Source of the DNA: Trochalopteron elliotii
Lineage: Eukaryota > Chordata > Aves > Passeriformes > Leiothrichidae
Length of the DNA stretch: 64,000 bases
Reading direction: 5' to 3'
NCBI GenBank assembly: GCA_024734555.1
Contig: JANPWX010000215.1
Location: 2,760,385-2,824,384, forward strand
Position 1 is the first letter of the stretch; each line of letters starts with the position of its first letter. The translations under genes and the position numbers were made by a program. This document shows, one piece after another, positions 1 through 11,831 of this stretch. The notes under the pieces are model-generated. The model was given only the letters and a program-made list of their open reading frames with translations, searched no databases and was not told where the DNA came from.

Positions 1-1011
1 AGTATCTCTATAAAGCCATAAAGAGAGAGTGTAGTCTGGAGATATGAGCAGACTGAGGATCAAGGGTTAATACTCCACCATCCTTGTTTAATCTTCATTG
101 CGAAGTGAGGTGAGTGATACTTGGTTGTTCTTAAGAATACCATGCAAAGTCTTAGGCAGTGAGATTAATTGTGATTCAGGAAAATTAAAGGAAAATATAT
201 GGTTAATGAGCAACTAAAAAAAAGTGAAATTAGAACTTGAGTTCTCCCAGTTGTTTAGAATTCACATGGATACAGTGAGACTGAGGCCTGTTTCATTTTT
301 TGAGTTTTGATTGTCCAATATTGAAGAGCATGAATTTTTGCAATGTGCAGTTGGTGTTAGAGGGCATTTAACTTAAAACTTAAAGCTTAAAGACCATTCA
401 CCCTCTACAAGGTGTATTATCCAATACCAAACAACAAAAAATTTTGATCTGAGTATAGTTTTCTAAAATCAGGAGTGAACCATCATTTCAGGCCAACAGT
501 TCAGGGCTACTTTGAGATTTTCCATGAAGATAAGACAGGCATTGGCTCTATTCTTCTGCTTTATTCTCCCTGCCCCCACCCAGTTTTACAATATTCTCCA
601 TGTCTCTTACTCTGTGGAGCATGTAGGTACACTACTGTGTCTTCTGTGGGGAGAAGTACTCCATCTGAGTTTTCTGAAGTGATGTTAATATGTTATGCAT
701 TTGTTAGCCATTACATTTCCCTACCCTTAGACTTTAAAATTAGATTAAAATCCTTAGAAAAATTCTTTTGCTACAACTCAGCTTGCCCATCCAATATTCA
801 TTTGCTTCATATGTCTCAGTTAACTGTTAGGTACTTGGGAAAGACCTGGGATTCTATAGCCCACAAAAAAATCACAAGAGACAATTTCCTTGAGAAAGCT
901 TGACAGTGTCCTTTTCCTCAGGTTCTGAGAGGTAAAAGATGAGTGAAAAGATGAGGACTAGTATGTTTTCCTTTCCATTTTCATTTACAGGTATAATCCC
1001 TTGAAGATGGA
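1..1011. other. AT-rich noncoding DNA, no gene recognised
   Basis: No exon, RNA gene or repeat family is recognisable. A 142-codon open frame lies at 475-903 on the plus strand, but it opens on GTG, has unremarkable composition, shows no domain, signal peptide or repeat, and is not framed by splice signals. It is most simply a chance frame. Confidence 0.6.
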
Positions 1012-1145
1012 GGTGGGTTTCTCCAGTGGTTCAAGTGCTAACCTAGGACTCAGAAGAGAAGGGTTCGATGTCCTGCTGTGCTACAGACTTCTGGAGCAAG
1101 AAGTGTGATATTTCATTTCACCATCTCTGGCAAAGACATAATTTC
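1012..1145 (+). mobile_element. MIR-like tRNA-derived SINE relic
   Basis: This stretch has the layout of an old amniote MIR-type SINE. TGGTTCAAGTG at 1027-1037 fits the polymerase III A box (TRGYNNARNNG). GGTTCGATGTCC at 1062-1073 is close to a B box, with one extra base. Between and after them run 'CTAACCTAGGACTCAGAAG' and 'GCTGTGCTACAGACTTC', which resemble the tRNA-related head and the 'ctctgccacagacttcc' part of MIR-type elements seen in amniotes. The 3' part decays into unique sequence, and neither a tail nor a target-site duplication is visible. Family placement is from memory of the consensus; the element is old and surely inactive. Confidence 0.7.
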
Positions 1146-4100
1146 ATCTTTATTCTAGGGATTTTATTCAGGTAAACAAATGTAAATGTGAATGTTCAAA
1201 GAAGATTACATTTAAGGTATACTTATGTAATAATTTATCAAGATGCCTCTATATTTAATAATTTTAGCTAAAGCCTGTGGCCTTTATTCAAGTCTCAGTT
1301 TACAGTTTTCACTATATTAGGAATATTCCTTGACTATGTATGGAAAAAAAATTATTATCCTTTAACTTAAAAAGATACATTTATTCCTATGTCATGGTAA
1401 AGGAGGAAGTTTAGTTCCAAGGCCAGTAGCAAGCAAATGTATTATTTAAAAAGGAAAGAAAATACAGCCTGCTGGGCATTCATTTGCTTAGAGGAGTTCT
1501 TTGTATTTACAGTTCTAGAAAAAATGTTTCCTTGTAAAACATTCAGTAAATACTTAGAAGCATACAACATTCCTGCTTACTGAAGGCAGGCAACAGAGAT
1601 TACTCAAAGGAGAACTGAAACCAGAGATAATAACATATAATGGGGAAAATTCCTGTCACTGTAGTTCAAGAGAAAATAGTCACCTTCAAAAGATAATTAA
1701 GAACATTGGGGGACTGAAATCACCTTCAAGGGAGACTCTGGGATATTTGGTTTCTCAATTTCTGTATCTCAATTAGGTATGTAAAGTTAAGTCATTATGA
1801 TTTTGCCCATTTCCTCCCCACCTCTGTTTTATTCTACTATTGTTTGAAAAATTTATCCAGTGTGATATAACTGCATTAGCTGTGACTCTCTTTTATCTCC
1901 AAAATCCTCAGGCTCTCCTCCAAATTTGTTGCTAACAATTCCACTAATGAGTCACTGTGAAATCATTTCGCAGACATACTCTGAAATGCCCAGTGTACTC
2001 AAGAGTAGGAGAATTATATGCATTTTATGGCACTGTAGGAAGTTTTTAAAGGATTTGAATTATTTCTTACTTCTGTCTTTTTCTTACCTTAATGAGAAAA
2101 AGTAAGAAAAAACCAAACAAAACAACCACACTCTTTCCCACATTCTCCCTTTCAATTTCTCCTCAGCAAGACTACAATTCTCCAGAGCTGGTTTTCCTAA
2201 TAGAGTCCTCCCTGACTATGTTGGACAAATGTCATGTCCCCTGGCTCTCTCCATCTTGTAATGAAAATAGACCTATTGCCAGCTACACCTTGCTGATTGC
2301 TTCCTACCTGCTGCTAAGGATAATTTGTGCAGTGTAAATGAAGACTTCAGTAGTTACTGTAGGGAAAAAAAGCTACAAAAAGGGACTACTATTCAGCACT
2401 CACATAAAATAGCCAATAAAGAAACAGTTCTGATTAGCTGAAAATGTGTAAATTGTATAAAATATATAAAAGGTCTTCAAATTCTCAGTCTTAATTATAC
2501 CAGATACCATACAGAAATGTTTTGTCCTGGAAAATTAATCACATAAATTTGCATCTTTTCACTTGCCTGATCCTCTATCAAGAATTTTTGGTTTTGTTTT
2601 TGTTTTCTTCATTGTATTTGTTTTTTTGGTTTTTTTTTCTTCAAGTATTTGTTTTCTTCATTGTTCTGTCAAATATTTCCTACTGGATTGCTTCTTATTG
2701 TTTGAAAGTAAGCAATAAAAGGAATTCACCAATATTACCCTTCAGAATATTGTGACCACTTGGAATGGAATACAGGTGATCATGATTGCTATTTTCCCCC
2801 AAATATTCTTTCAGATAACCTCTTATTCTGAAAGAATGAAAGAGAATGAAAGAAGCATTACATGTGCATTACAGAAAATGGTGAGTTGCAGTAGGAGACC
2901 TAAATAGTGGCAGTTCCAAACAGCAAAGCTGGCTGATGTGTGTGACCTCAGATCCACGTGGTTTGGTCTATCTCTGCTATGCAACAGGTCATGCTGCCAT
3001 CTGTTTATCCCATGCTATGAGAACCATATGATGCCTACGTGGATGCAAGAGCCTTTATCATACATTTTTACCCATTCAGTGTGTGCAGGTAAAAGCAAGC
3101 ATACTATTTCTAGCCATTGAATGACGGCTGTTCCATTCTACCTCCATTTTCTTAACACTGCCTGTGATTTAATTGAAAGATACAGCGTGCAGAGGGGGAA
3201 ACAGTCACTAAGAAACTAACTACCACTAAGGAAATACACTGTCCTTCTACTGAAAACCAGATGACAATTCCTAGATTAGACATTCAGTGTATTTTCTAGA
3301 TCAGGAATTCAGGTATGTTTGGATAATTGCATAACCTTTTACCTGCAAAGACTCATACAGCTTTCATTTCTGTCTTCTGCGAAGAGAGAAGAAAAGAACT
3401 ACATCAATAATCAGTGTACTTTATTTTCCCTATCACTTTATCCCTTTCTTATTCTCATAAATTGGGATTATCTCCACACACATTTTCCTTTTGTCTGTGC
3501 AGAGTAATACTTGAAGCATCTGCTAGCACTAGTTTAAACTACTTTCCTGACAGCTAGTATTTCATCTTGATCCTCTCTAATTATCCTTCCAAATTTGTCC
3601 CTTTTCACAGTTTTTACCAGCCTCGTCAACAAATTGTTTAGACATTGTAAAATGCTGGTTCTGCTTCCAAGTGATACTGCTCTCTAACATGCCTAATTTC
3701 CCTTTCCTACAATTGTTTTAGCTCTTTTCACCTATAAAACTGTAATAGTCTAATTCATAATGGTTTTTTTTGAGATTCAGAAAAAGACCCCTTTACATAT
3801 ACCACTGGCCAAACTGTAAATCTTTTGCTCACAGCAGCAACTAACCAAAACGAAAACAAATCCACAAGGCAGTCTGAAGTGAATCAAACCTTTACGCCCA
3901 CAACTGCTACCTTTCAGGGTGAGAAATTAAGCAAATGTTTCAGGTTTTACTGAGCTCCCAGAGGATTTGTAAGGTCCTGGAAGATTTGAAAGGCCCTAGT
4001 CTCTTTTGGGAATTGATCACCTTTTGTGCCTTTCAGGCTTCAGCCTACTAATCCAACAATGCTGAAAGATCTGTGGGACAGTAAGACTCTCAGCTCCATC

Positions 4101-4673
4101 CTTCATTCCTGCTCTAGTGGGCCAAGCAGTGTTTGTGGGGTTTTCTGGGTAAATCCTGACTTTTCAACACAGCAGAATTCATTAAGGGTTACAGAAAGAT
4201 TTTGTTTTATCAAAATATGGGAACTTTCTACATTTGTTGCTCAGTATTTGATGAGTTCTGAAAAGAGAACAAAGAATAGTTTAATTTGTCTCATATCTCT
4301 TTCCAATGAGCAGTGCCTGGGAAGGACATTACTTCTGAAGCTGTAAGCAGCATTGCTCCTGCCTTGAATAGTGGAGAGGTTTATCTTTGTCTTTGAGGTT
4401 CTTCTGAAGTTTTCATAGAAAGCTTTGACTGTCATTTCAGTGCACAGGATGTCATTTCTATGCAGCTGTAACCACAGTTCTGGAAAGCTGGGACACAAAA
4501 GAGTGGGATTTTGCGTCCATTCCCAGCCATTTTTGCTAATGAGATGATTTTTGTTTACCTGCTGGTGGTAGAATGAAAGATTCGAAACAGTAGTTGTTTT
4601 TGTTTTAAATTTACAGCAGTTTTATCCATCTCTCAAAAATTAAGATAGGGAGACATTTTTTAAAAGGTAGTTA
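1146..4673. other. Unique AT-rich noncoding DNA
   Basis: No gene is recognised. The open frames here are short (60-106 codons), overlap on both strands and match nothing known. A T/G-rich stretch at about 2585-2665 contains a 17-bp direct repeat, TTTGTTTTCTTCATTGT, at 2599-2615 and 2648-2664, a small local duplication inside low-complexity sequence. Confidence 0.6.
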
Positions 4674-4720
4674 TAGTAGTAGTAGTAATAATAATAACAG
4701 CAATAAAAATAATAATAATG
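4674..4720 (+). repeat. Imperfect TAG/TAA trinucleotide repeat
   Basis: A run of TAG units passes into TAA/AAT units with interruptions (an 'acagc' and a run of A). It is a decayed compound microsatellite with no other feature attached. Confidence 0.85.
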
Positions 4721-7700
4721 AAACTAACCCAGTGAGTTTTGCATGCATTGAGAGGAAAAGGACAGCAGCTATCACTGCTGTTAAGAATAATTTTTATATT
4801 GTCTATTGCCTGATTTCTTCTTCTGGGGTTATAAGTGTTGACAAGTTAACATCAGGGCAAAGGTACATTGGGCTGTCAAGTTTCTATTTTCTGCTTCTTG
4901 CTCTTCCACAAAGTGCTACAAAGATTGATTGATTTGATTTTAAAGAGTTCAGTTACATCACAGTGACACAGTCTTCAATATGAATTAAAAGAACAAAATT
5001 GTTTGTTTAACTTGCTTCTGTGTTGACAGGATCTTTGCACTCCAGGCATCACTTTGTTTTCCTTACAGTTCTTTAGCCACTCAAATGTGGAATATCACTC
5101 AACCTTGTCATATGTTTTTTCTTGATGTTCCTTATTAGTCTCTACTATTCTTTTCAGGAGTCTAACAAATGTGGATACCCTTTGTCAGTCAGTTGCTCTG
5201 GTTTTTTGCCATTTTAAGCTTCCTCTCTCAATACTATGTTAAGAGTGTGTCTTAGTGGACATCAGCTTTACCTCATAAGATACCAGTTAAGCCTTTGTGT
5301 GATCACTAGTGTGATCATCTAGTTAAATTTCTGTAGATGTCCTAAATGAAAATTACACATTTGAACCCACAGTTTAATTTTAACACAGCTCTAAATTTTT
5401 TGATGGAATTAGGAAGTGATAATACCATTAGGAGTCTTGCTGAGCTTCAGCTCTTTCTGAAAATGAGATCTAAATGTTCCAGAATAAAATTTAGGTAATC
5501 ATCCAAAACTCTGAGCCTCTTTCACACACTGAACTGTCCCACTGAACCTTTCCAGTCTCATCTCTTCCACATACATTTTTAAGCTTTGTTTTACTGCATC
5601 TTCTATACTCATTTTAGTATGATATTCAAATTCATATATGCATCGACTGTTATTTTAATATATACAGAGAGATGGGATGAAATATGAAAAGGAACACACA
5701 AATAAAAAGCTATAATCTGGAACAGAAGACATCATAAGCCAAAGGTTTTCAGGCAAATTATGTATGGTACAGGAAGGCTCAGACAGGATGTGATGACCTA
5801 GATTAGAATTCTGAAAATTGTCAGAAAAAGTTATGTGGAAGCAAAAATTACAGGGTTACTTAGAAACAAAAATATTAAGCAAGTATTGCTGTTTTGGTTT
5901 GTTTAGTATTTTTTTCTCTTGAATTGAAAGGCTGCTTTTCACAAAAGAAAATGGACTCTGAAGTCATTAGAATAAAAATGTGTAAAAATCTATTGTATGC
6001 ATATATAGGTCCTTATTCATGTAATTATTTAACTGTAGTTCAGTCTCAGCAATGTAAATTAGTTTTAGCAATTACTTAAGCATCAAAGTAGAGTAGACTG
6101 GTTAGTAGAGGAAATGCAGTTAATCATTGCCTTTTCTCAAGAATGGGACCTTGACAGACTAGGCTTCTTCAAAACTACATAGTAGGAAAGACATTTTCAT
6201 CCTAGCAAAGCTCTACTGTTTGCAGCTGCATTTTTGCTGATTCTCTGAAGTCAGAGTTAATTGATAGACAATTTGGCCTGTAGACTTTAAATAACATACT
6301 GAAAATCTCTGTTTTGGGGAGAGGCGGGCTTAAAGTTAATTATTCCCCCAAATTACTTTTTCCAACTGAGTACTAGTGCTGGCAAAAATATTGCCATTGA
6401 GTAAGGCTTTATTTCTGTGGATTTTTGGGGTTTTTTTTTGGTCTAGTGTCCAAGAGATCCAAAGTTAAAATCCTTTTCCTGGCATGGGATACGCTTTTTG
6501 TCCATAGTGAAATATAAGCCCCTGATTAGCTCATCTTTTTTATTTCGGCTACCTGAGCTTCTCCGGTTCACTTTTCAAAGACAAATTAGAAATCTGGGTT
6601 AAGTAAGCACAATTCCTAAATAGGAATAGCTAATTATGGAATTCCGGTTTTGGTTCCAGACTTTTTAGGCTCTTCAGCATTTCTGATCTGTAGTTTTATA
6701 TTTGAGCGTAAACAGCTTTTTCATTCTTCATGTCTGTGACTTCCTTTTCTCCACTTTAAACCAGACTCCCCCTGAGCTGGAAAGAAGGTTTCATTGATCA
6801 CCTGAGACTCTGCACTTGGCTTTCTGGTTAACTAAGTGATCTTCTAATGTTTTTTTCCCATAGTGTCAGCAACTATGTCTGATAGCTTGCAGTTTTGCTC
6901 ATTTATTTTGTTTTTCTGACTTTTAAAATAATAATTCAATAATATTATGAACCAGATTAGAATCTATTTTCTTCACATCTTTGCCTCTTATGGTAAATTA
7001 TTTCCATATTTCTCAGTCACAGCTGCTTCTTGCTTCAAAGTAAGATTCGATTTCTATGGCAAATACCACGGCATCAAGGAATGTTTTTTGCCTTTTTTTT
7101 CCCTTTCTTTCCACTGGGCTTAAACTGGAAATCCACATCAATTTTTAGATATGTCCTCTATATAAACCTCTGTAGATTTTTTTCTAGTTCATCTGAGGCT
7201 CCCTCTTTTTCCCCTCAACTCTCTAATCAGAAGGATATAAATTCTGCAACATGCTTTCTCTGCTAAACCTTAGATTCTTTTGATTTTTGCTGTTTATGTG
7301 CCCTCTGAAGGTGTATCCGTGTTTCATTTGCTTGAAAATTAAGAGGAAATTTACAAATAGATATTCATGTGGCTGTCTTAAATGAAAGGTGGTGGTTAAG
7401 ACCATACATTTTAAGATGCTTTAATAGAAGTTAAATATTAATTATCTAGTCTCTAATTTAGTCTGATGAAGACATAGTCCTAAATTTAAAACATGTATCT
7501 ATTGAAATATGTATGGGCCCACTTCAATAAGCTTAGTGTTGTAGCATAAAATGGGAACAATTAATTAAATAATTCACATGTCAGATGTTTAGAGATAACA
7601 GTTATCTATCATTCTTATCTGTTGTAATTTTGTTCAAATTATAAATGTTAACTCTTGCAGGAGAGGTATAATATTATTCTCTAATTATTTTTTGTCTTTA

Positions 7701-8279
7701 CATATATTATAGATATAAATGTGCATATATGTAAAATAGACAAAAATATATATTACATATAGTTTCATGTTTGCTATTGGTTGAGTGCATTAAATTACAA
7801 CTTTTGAAAGTGAGGTTTTGCTATAAAATAACTAGCTGATTGTATTTGCAGCTATTCACAGGGGAAAAAACCCACTCAATAACTTTGTTTCCAAGGAAGT
7901 CAACACTATTGTTTTAAGGTTCAATAACCTCTATTTTCTTTGTCCACCCACTTCTGAAAGTAGGCAGAAAGTCTGATACTTGTGTGCAGCAGTTTCAGTT
8001 ACAGTATATATTAAAAGATAAAAATTCTAAATTGAGAATATGTTCTGCATTCTATGTTTCGTGTTTCAACATCCTCAAATTTGTGTATAGCCAATACAGA
8101 TAATATAAGGCCTGACCTGTGACTTTTAATTTATCAGGAAGCCTGAGTTTTCCAAATCAGGTCAGTGTTTGGTAAAAAAATAAACATTTTGCTTTTCTTG
8201 TTTGCATTCATTTGCCTTGCACCATATTTGCAATTTGTAATTAATTTTGTAGTCGATTTTTTCCTGGAGTACTTCTCAG
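4721..8279. other. Unique AT-rich noncoding DNA with a small palindrome
   Basis: No gene or interspersed repeat is recognised. A short inverted repeat sits at 5300-5317 (TGATCAC, four-base centre TAGT, GTGATCA). About 7700-7765 is an AT-rich run dominated by ATAT steps. Open frames are all under 85 codons and featureless. Confidence 0.55.
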
Positions 8280-8302
8280 TTTATTATTATTATTATTATT
8301 TA
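8280..8302 (+). repeat. (TTA)n microsatellite
   Basis: About seven near-perfect TTA/ATT units followed by AT-rich unique sequence. Confidence 0.9.
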
Positions 8303-10687
8303 ATATAGCCTGTGGAACACTGAACACTGATTAAGTGTTGTATGCTTTCTGTTATCTCTGAAGCATAACCGATGAAGTATTGTGAATTTGGCACTGTGTA
8401 ATGTAGCATTTTGCTTGCTGTGCAGCACTAACAAACAACACATCAGTAGTCATGCCTGTCTCTCATTTAAATGCAACCTCAGAGTCACACTGCATGTTAC
8501 AAATATCTGGGAGCTGTGTGATTAGTTAACATCTTTTGCATAACCTTAAAATTATAGCAAGTTCTCAGGAGATAATTAGCTTTCTGGATACCTTTAGTGG
8601 AATGAACTCTGCCTTAGCAATGATGGGTACTATGTGTTCTATTACTCCAAGGAAGGGGGGCATGAAAATACCTTTAAAAATAGGCTAAATGTCTTCTACA
8701 TCAAAAAATAAAGTAAAATGAAAGAGAGAGATAAAGAACTCCTTGTTTATTTATTTCTTGCTATCAGGATTGCTTTTGCTTCCTATCTTTTATGTTCTTT
8801 CCTCTTTTGGCAGCTCTTCTGGTGTAAATAAAGGGGTGTTCAGCAGGCACCAACCTCCCTTACTGAAATCTGCTCACCTCTGTCCCAGAGTTCATGTCTC
8901 ATATGCTAGGTGTGAGTAAACAGAAAAAATACATCACAATTGAATAATCAGGAGAATGTGATATGATATTTTTCCTTAGCAAAAGCTTGAGGCTTCAGTT
9001 CTTTGTATAGATTTATGGAAAACAATGTTTTCCAAACATTCTCCAAATGTTTTTTGTCTCTTGAAATAATTCCCCAGCCATATCCATGTGCAACATTTTA
9101 AAGCTTTTGATCCTGCTTTGAAAAGGCTATTCTAAGCCTTCAGTGTTTACAATATTCTCTTTTAGCACTGGAAGTATCTGTATAATAACCTCAAAATTAA
9201 AATGTTTTGGAAGCTTCTAAATATAAGTTATAACTGCAGCTGTCAGGAAACAGGATTTTGACAAAATTGAACTTGTTAAAGGAAAGTATCAATTTTGATT
9301 AAATTTGCTTGAAAGGTGTTTTCTAATTTGAAACAAAACATTTCAATAGGCTAACAGCTTTCTCTACATTTATTGGAATATTATGTTGCTGTTTGTTTCA
9401 AAATTATTTTTCATTTTGAGGTTCACTGGTAACTATGATATAATTTATACCCAAGAACTGAAGTATTTTTGAAACACTTTGACCTTATTTCTATTGAACT
9501 TTAAATGCATTCCTCCCCACCAAAATAGAGTTTTGTAAGAACCTTCAAATTTTTTTTGACTCTATGTGGTGAAATGTTTTTCTGAAAAGACAATTTTTAA
9601 ATGAACTTCTAGATTGGATAAATCCTCTTAATACTTTTTCTGAAATATAAACAGTTTGTCTAGCTACACTAATTGTGCAAAGATGTAAGCCTGCACATAT
9701 CTTTAACCATGTTGATCAAATTGAGAACCTCCCACCAGTTTGGTGGATTTTTATGCAGTTATCTTTTCCAGGGATTGTATTGCCCATCTGATTTGGTAGT
9801 CAGTCTTTACCTTTATTAGCCACCATTATTCAAAAGGAGCTTTGTTAGGTTTCTGAAGGTCTAGTGAGGAAAAAATGAAGACACACAGACAGGTCCAAAA
9901 AACATTGAAAATTCAAGATATGCCATCAGAGGAACTGAAAATATGGACTATAAGTGATGGAGGGAAAGGACACATAATCAATTTCTTACCTAGAGAAACA
10001 AAGTAATAATACTCTGGTGAATAGCTTACTTTTCCAAAACAAGCAATCAGAAAGGAATTATTTATTAATATCCAGATGCTTGACTGAGGATCCTACAGGC
10101 ATTCTTAGGATCACTCTGTTATAGCAAGGAATACAACTTCTCAAAGTTTTCCCCTCTCTACAAATAACTGTAAAGCAAATTTGCTTCTCCATGGCAGAAT
10201 CCCTGGTTAGGTAGTCAGGTTTCTTCCACATGGTACAGCAGGAGTGAGACACCCCAGAAACTGAAATAAAGTGTAAGATGTGTGACATTGCCTGCAACTG
10301 AGGAGTTAATGAATGGACAGGACAAATCACAAATCAAAGTCTACAGAGCTTCAAGACTTCTGAGGCTCAAAAATCCCTCATATAGATCCTGTAAAGCCTA
10401 TTTTAAGGTACCTGATATGTGCTCACTTATGCCTGTAAAAATGCAACAAGAGGGAAGAGCAGCATTGCCCCATGTAAATATATTTATTTCTCAAGTGAAT
10501 AGTTAATTAGATTGTGAACAGAGGACCTGCCTGAGACTTCCAAGTTCACCTTACCCAGGTCCTAAGTTGGTATTCTTAACCAGGATCTTCTTCAGAGCAC
10601 TCTCAAATATTAATCATAAAGCTCAAATGTTCTGCAGAAGAAAATTGAAGATTTTCTGAGCATGAAAGAAAGGGAAGAAAGGGTTTT
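8303..10687. other. Unique AT-rich noncoding DNA
   Basis: No gene is recognised. The part around 8390-8600 (ATTTAAATGCAA, GATTAGTTAAC, TTTTGCATAA, GATAATTAGC) is rich in POU and homeodomain-type words and could be a conserved noncoding element, but I have no alignment to support it. Two overlapping open frames near 10.06-10.5 kb on opposite strands look like chance. Confidence 0.5.
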
Positions 10688-10800
10688 AACTCTGTAGCTG
10701 AGCACCAGCTTGTAAAGCAGAAGACCTGGTTTCAAGTCTTTTCCCTCAAAACTCTTTCTACGTTTTGTGGGAGTGAGATAATACCATTAATGAGAACTGC
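10688..10800 (+). mobile_element. MIR-like tRNA-derived SINE relic
   Basis: TAGCTGAGCAC at 10695-10705 matches the polymerase III A box at ten of eleven positions. GGTTTCAAGTC at 10728-10738 is a degraded B box, preceded by 'CAGAAGACCT', the wording usual just before the B box in MIR-type SINEs. The following 'AACTCTTTCTACGTTTTGTG' could be the remnant of the tRNA-unrelated part. The stretch 11020-11078, ending in 'GTAGAATGGGAATAAAAC', resembles a MIR 3' region (ctgtaaaatgggaataa) and may belong to a second copy. The element is old and its boundaries are approximate. Confidence 0.5.
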
Positions 10801-11078
10801 ATTCCAGAGGTCTTTCTCTGTCACTGCCATTCCCTTTCTGCATTTTTGTAGCCTACATAAATTATATATTCATTTGATTAAAAAAAATCCCAACAGAACA
10901 ACCCTACATAAATCCCATATTTGATATTTAAATATCTACTGGGTCTGAACCTGAGGGTATCAGTTATTGAAAGTTTCCTGATTCCTGTCAAAATCACTGA
11001 GCTGATCACCTCTACTTTTCAGAACATTTACTTTTTCTACCTTATGTCCTTATGTGTAGAATGGGAATAAAACAACGC

Positions 11079-11132
11079 CTTTTCCTTTCTTTTTCTTTTC
11101 TTTTCTTTTTTTCTTTTTTTTAATTTTTTTTT
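11079..11132 (+). repeat. Polypyrimidine (T-rich, TTTTC) tract
   Basis: A 54-bp strand-asymmetric run of T with interspersed C, mostly TTTTC and TTTTTTC units, ending in a T run. The downstream sequence does not look like a gene. It could be the reverse-strand poly(A) of a decayed insertion, but no body is recognisable beside it. Confidence 0.8.
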
Positions 11133-11771
11133 GAGCTGTATTTTGTTAACTGTGGTAATTGAAGGTACTTAAAATCATTTTACTCATATTCTTCACAGAG
11201 GTCAGCAAGCAAGTGCTAAGTGCAAAAATAATTCTCTACTTTCCAAGCTGGAACTGACTTGCTAAACTGAAGGACACAGGCTCTAGTCCATTACCTCCAT
11301 AGTCCTCCATATTTTACATTTTTGTCAATAAAAAAATAATGTACAGTCAGAGTGTGAAATTTTCTTCTGTATGAAAGTCCAACAAAAGGCCCATGCCTCA
11401 CTTGCCTTCCAGGAGAGAGTGACACTTCAACAGACCACTCTGTGCTAATGGTTAAAAAACGAGACATTCAGAGCCTATGTGTCAAATATGTAGGGCAAAA
11501 TTCTTGACCCTGACTGTCAGTCTTGCCTGGCTGAAGAGGGCACACAGGGCAGAAAGCTGCTTTTGGCTGAGGCAGACAAAGATGAATTCTGCTTGAAGAG
11601 ATGGCAGAGTTAATAAAGAGGTTGTTTACCCAGCCTGGAGGACCTTCCATTAAGATATTGAGAAGCTGTAATTTTCTATTTTTTTTTTTTTTTTACCTTC
11701 AAGGTATCCTTCCCTGTGCAGCATACTTTCACATTCTCTCTAGTAGAATTTAAAACACTGATTGCCTTGAC
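11133..11771. other. Unique noncoding DNA
   Basis: No gene or repeat is recognised apart from a T homopolymer near 11680-11694. A 60-codon open frame on the minus strand at 11468-11650 lies in slightly GC-richer sequence and has no recognisable product. Confidence 0.55.
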
Positions 11772-11831
11772 TGTAAAATAGATTCCAATGTTTCATCATG
11801 TAAAATAGATTCCAATATTTCATCATGTAAA
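11772..11831 (+). repeat. 27-bp tandem duplication
   Basis: Two adjacent 27-bp copies, at 11772-11798 and 11799-11825, differ at a single base (CCAATGTTTC versus CCAATATTTC). They are followed by the first six bases of a third copy (TGTAAA). The near-identity points to a recent replication-slippage or microhomology duplication. Confidence 0.95.

Noticed and set aside
475..903. 142-codon plus-strand open frame
   Set aside because: GTG start, no domain, no signal peptide, no splice framing, ordinary composition; expected by chance in 64 kb.
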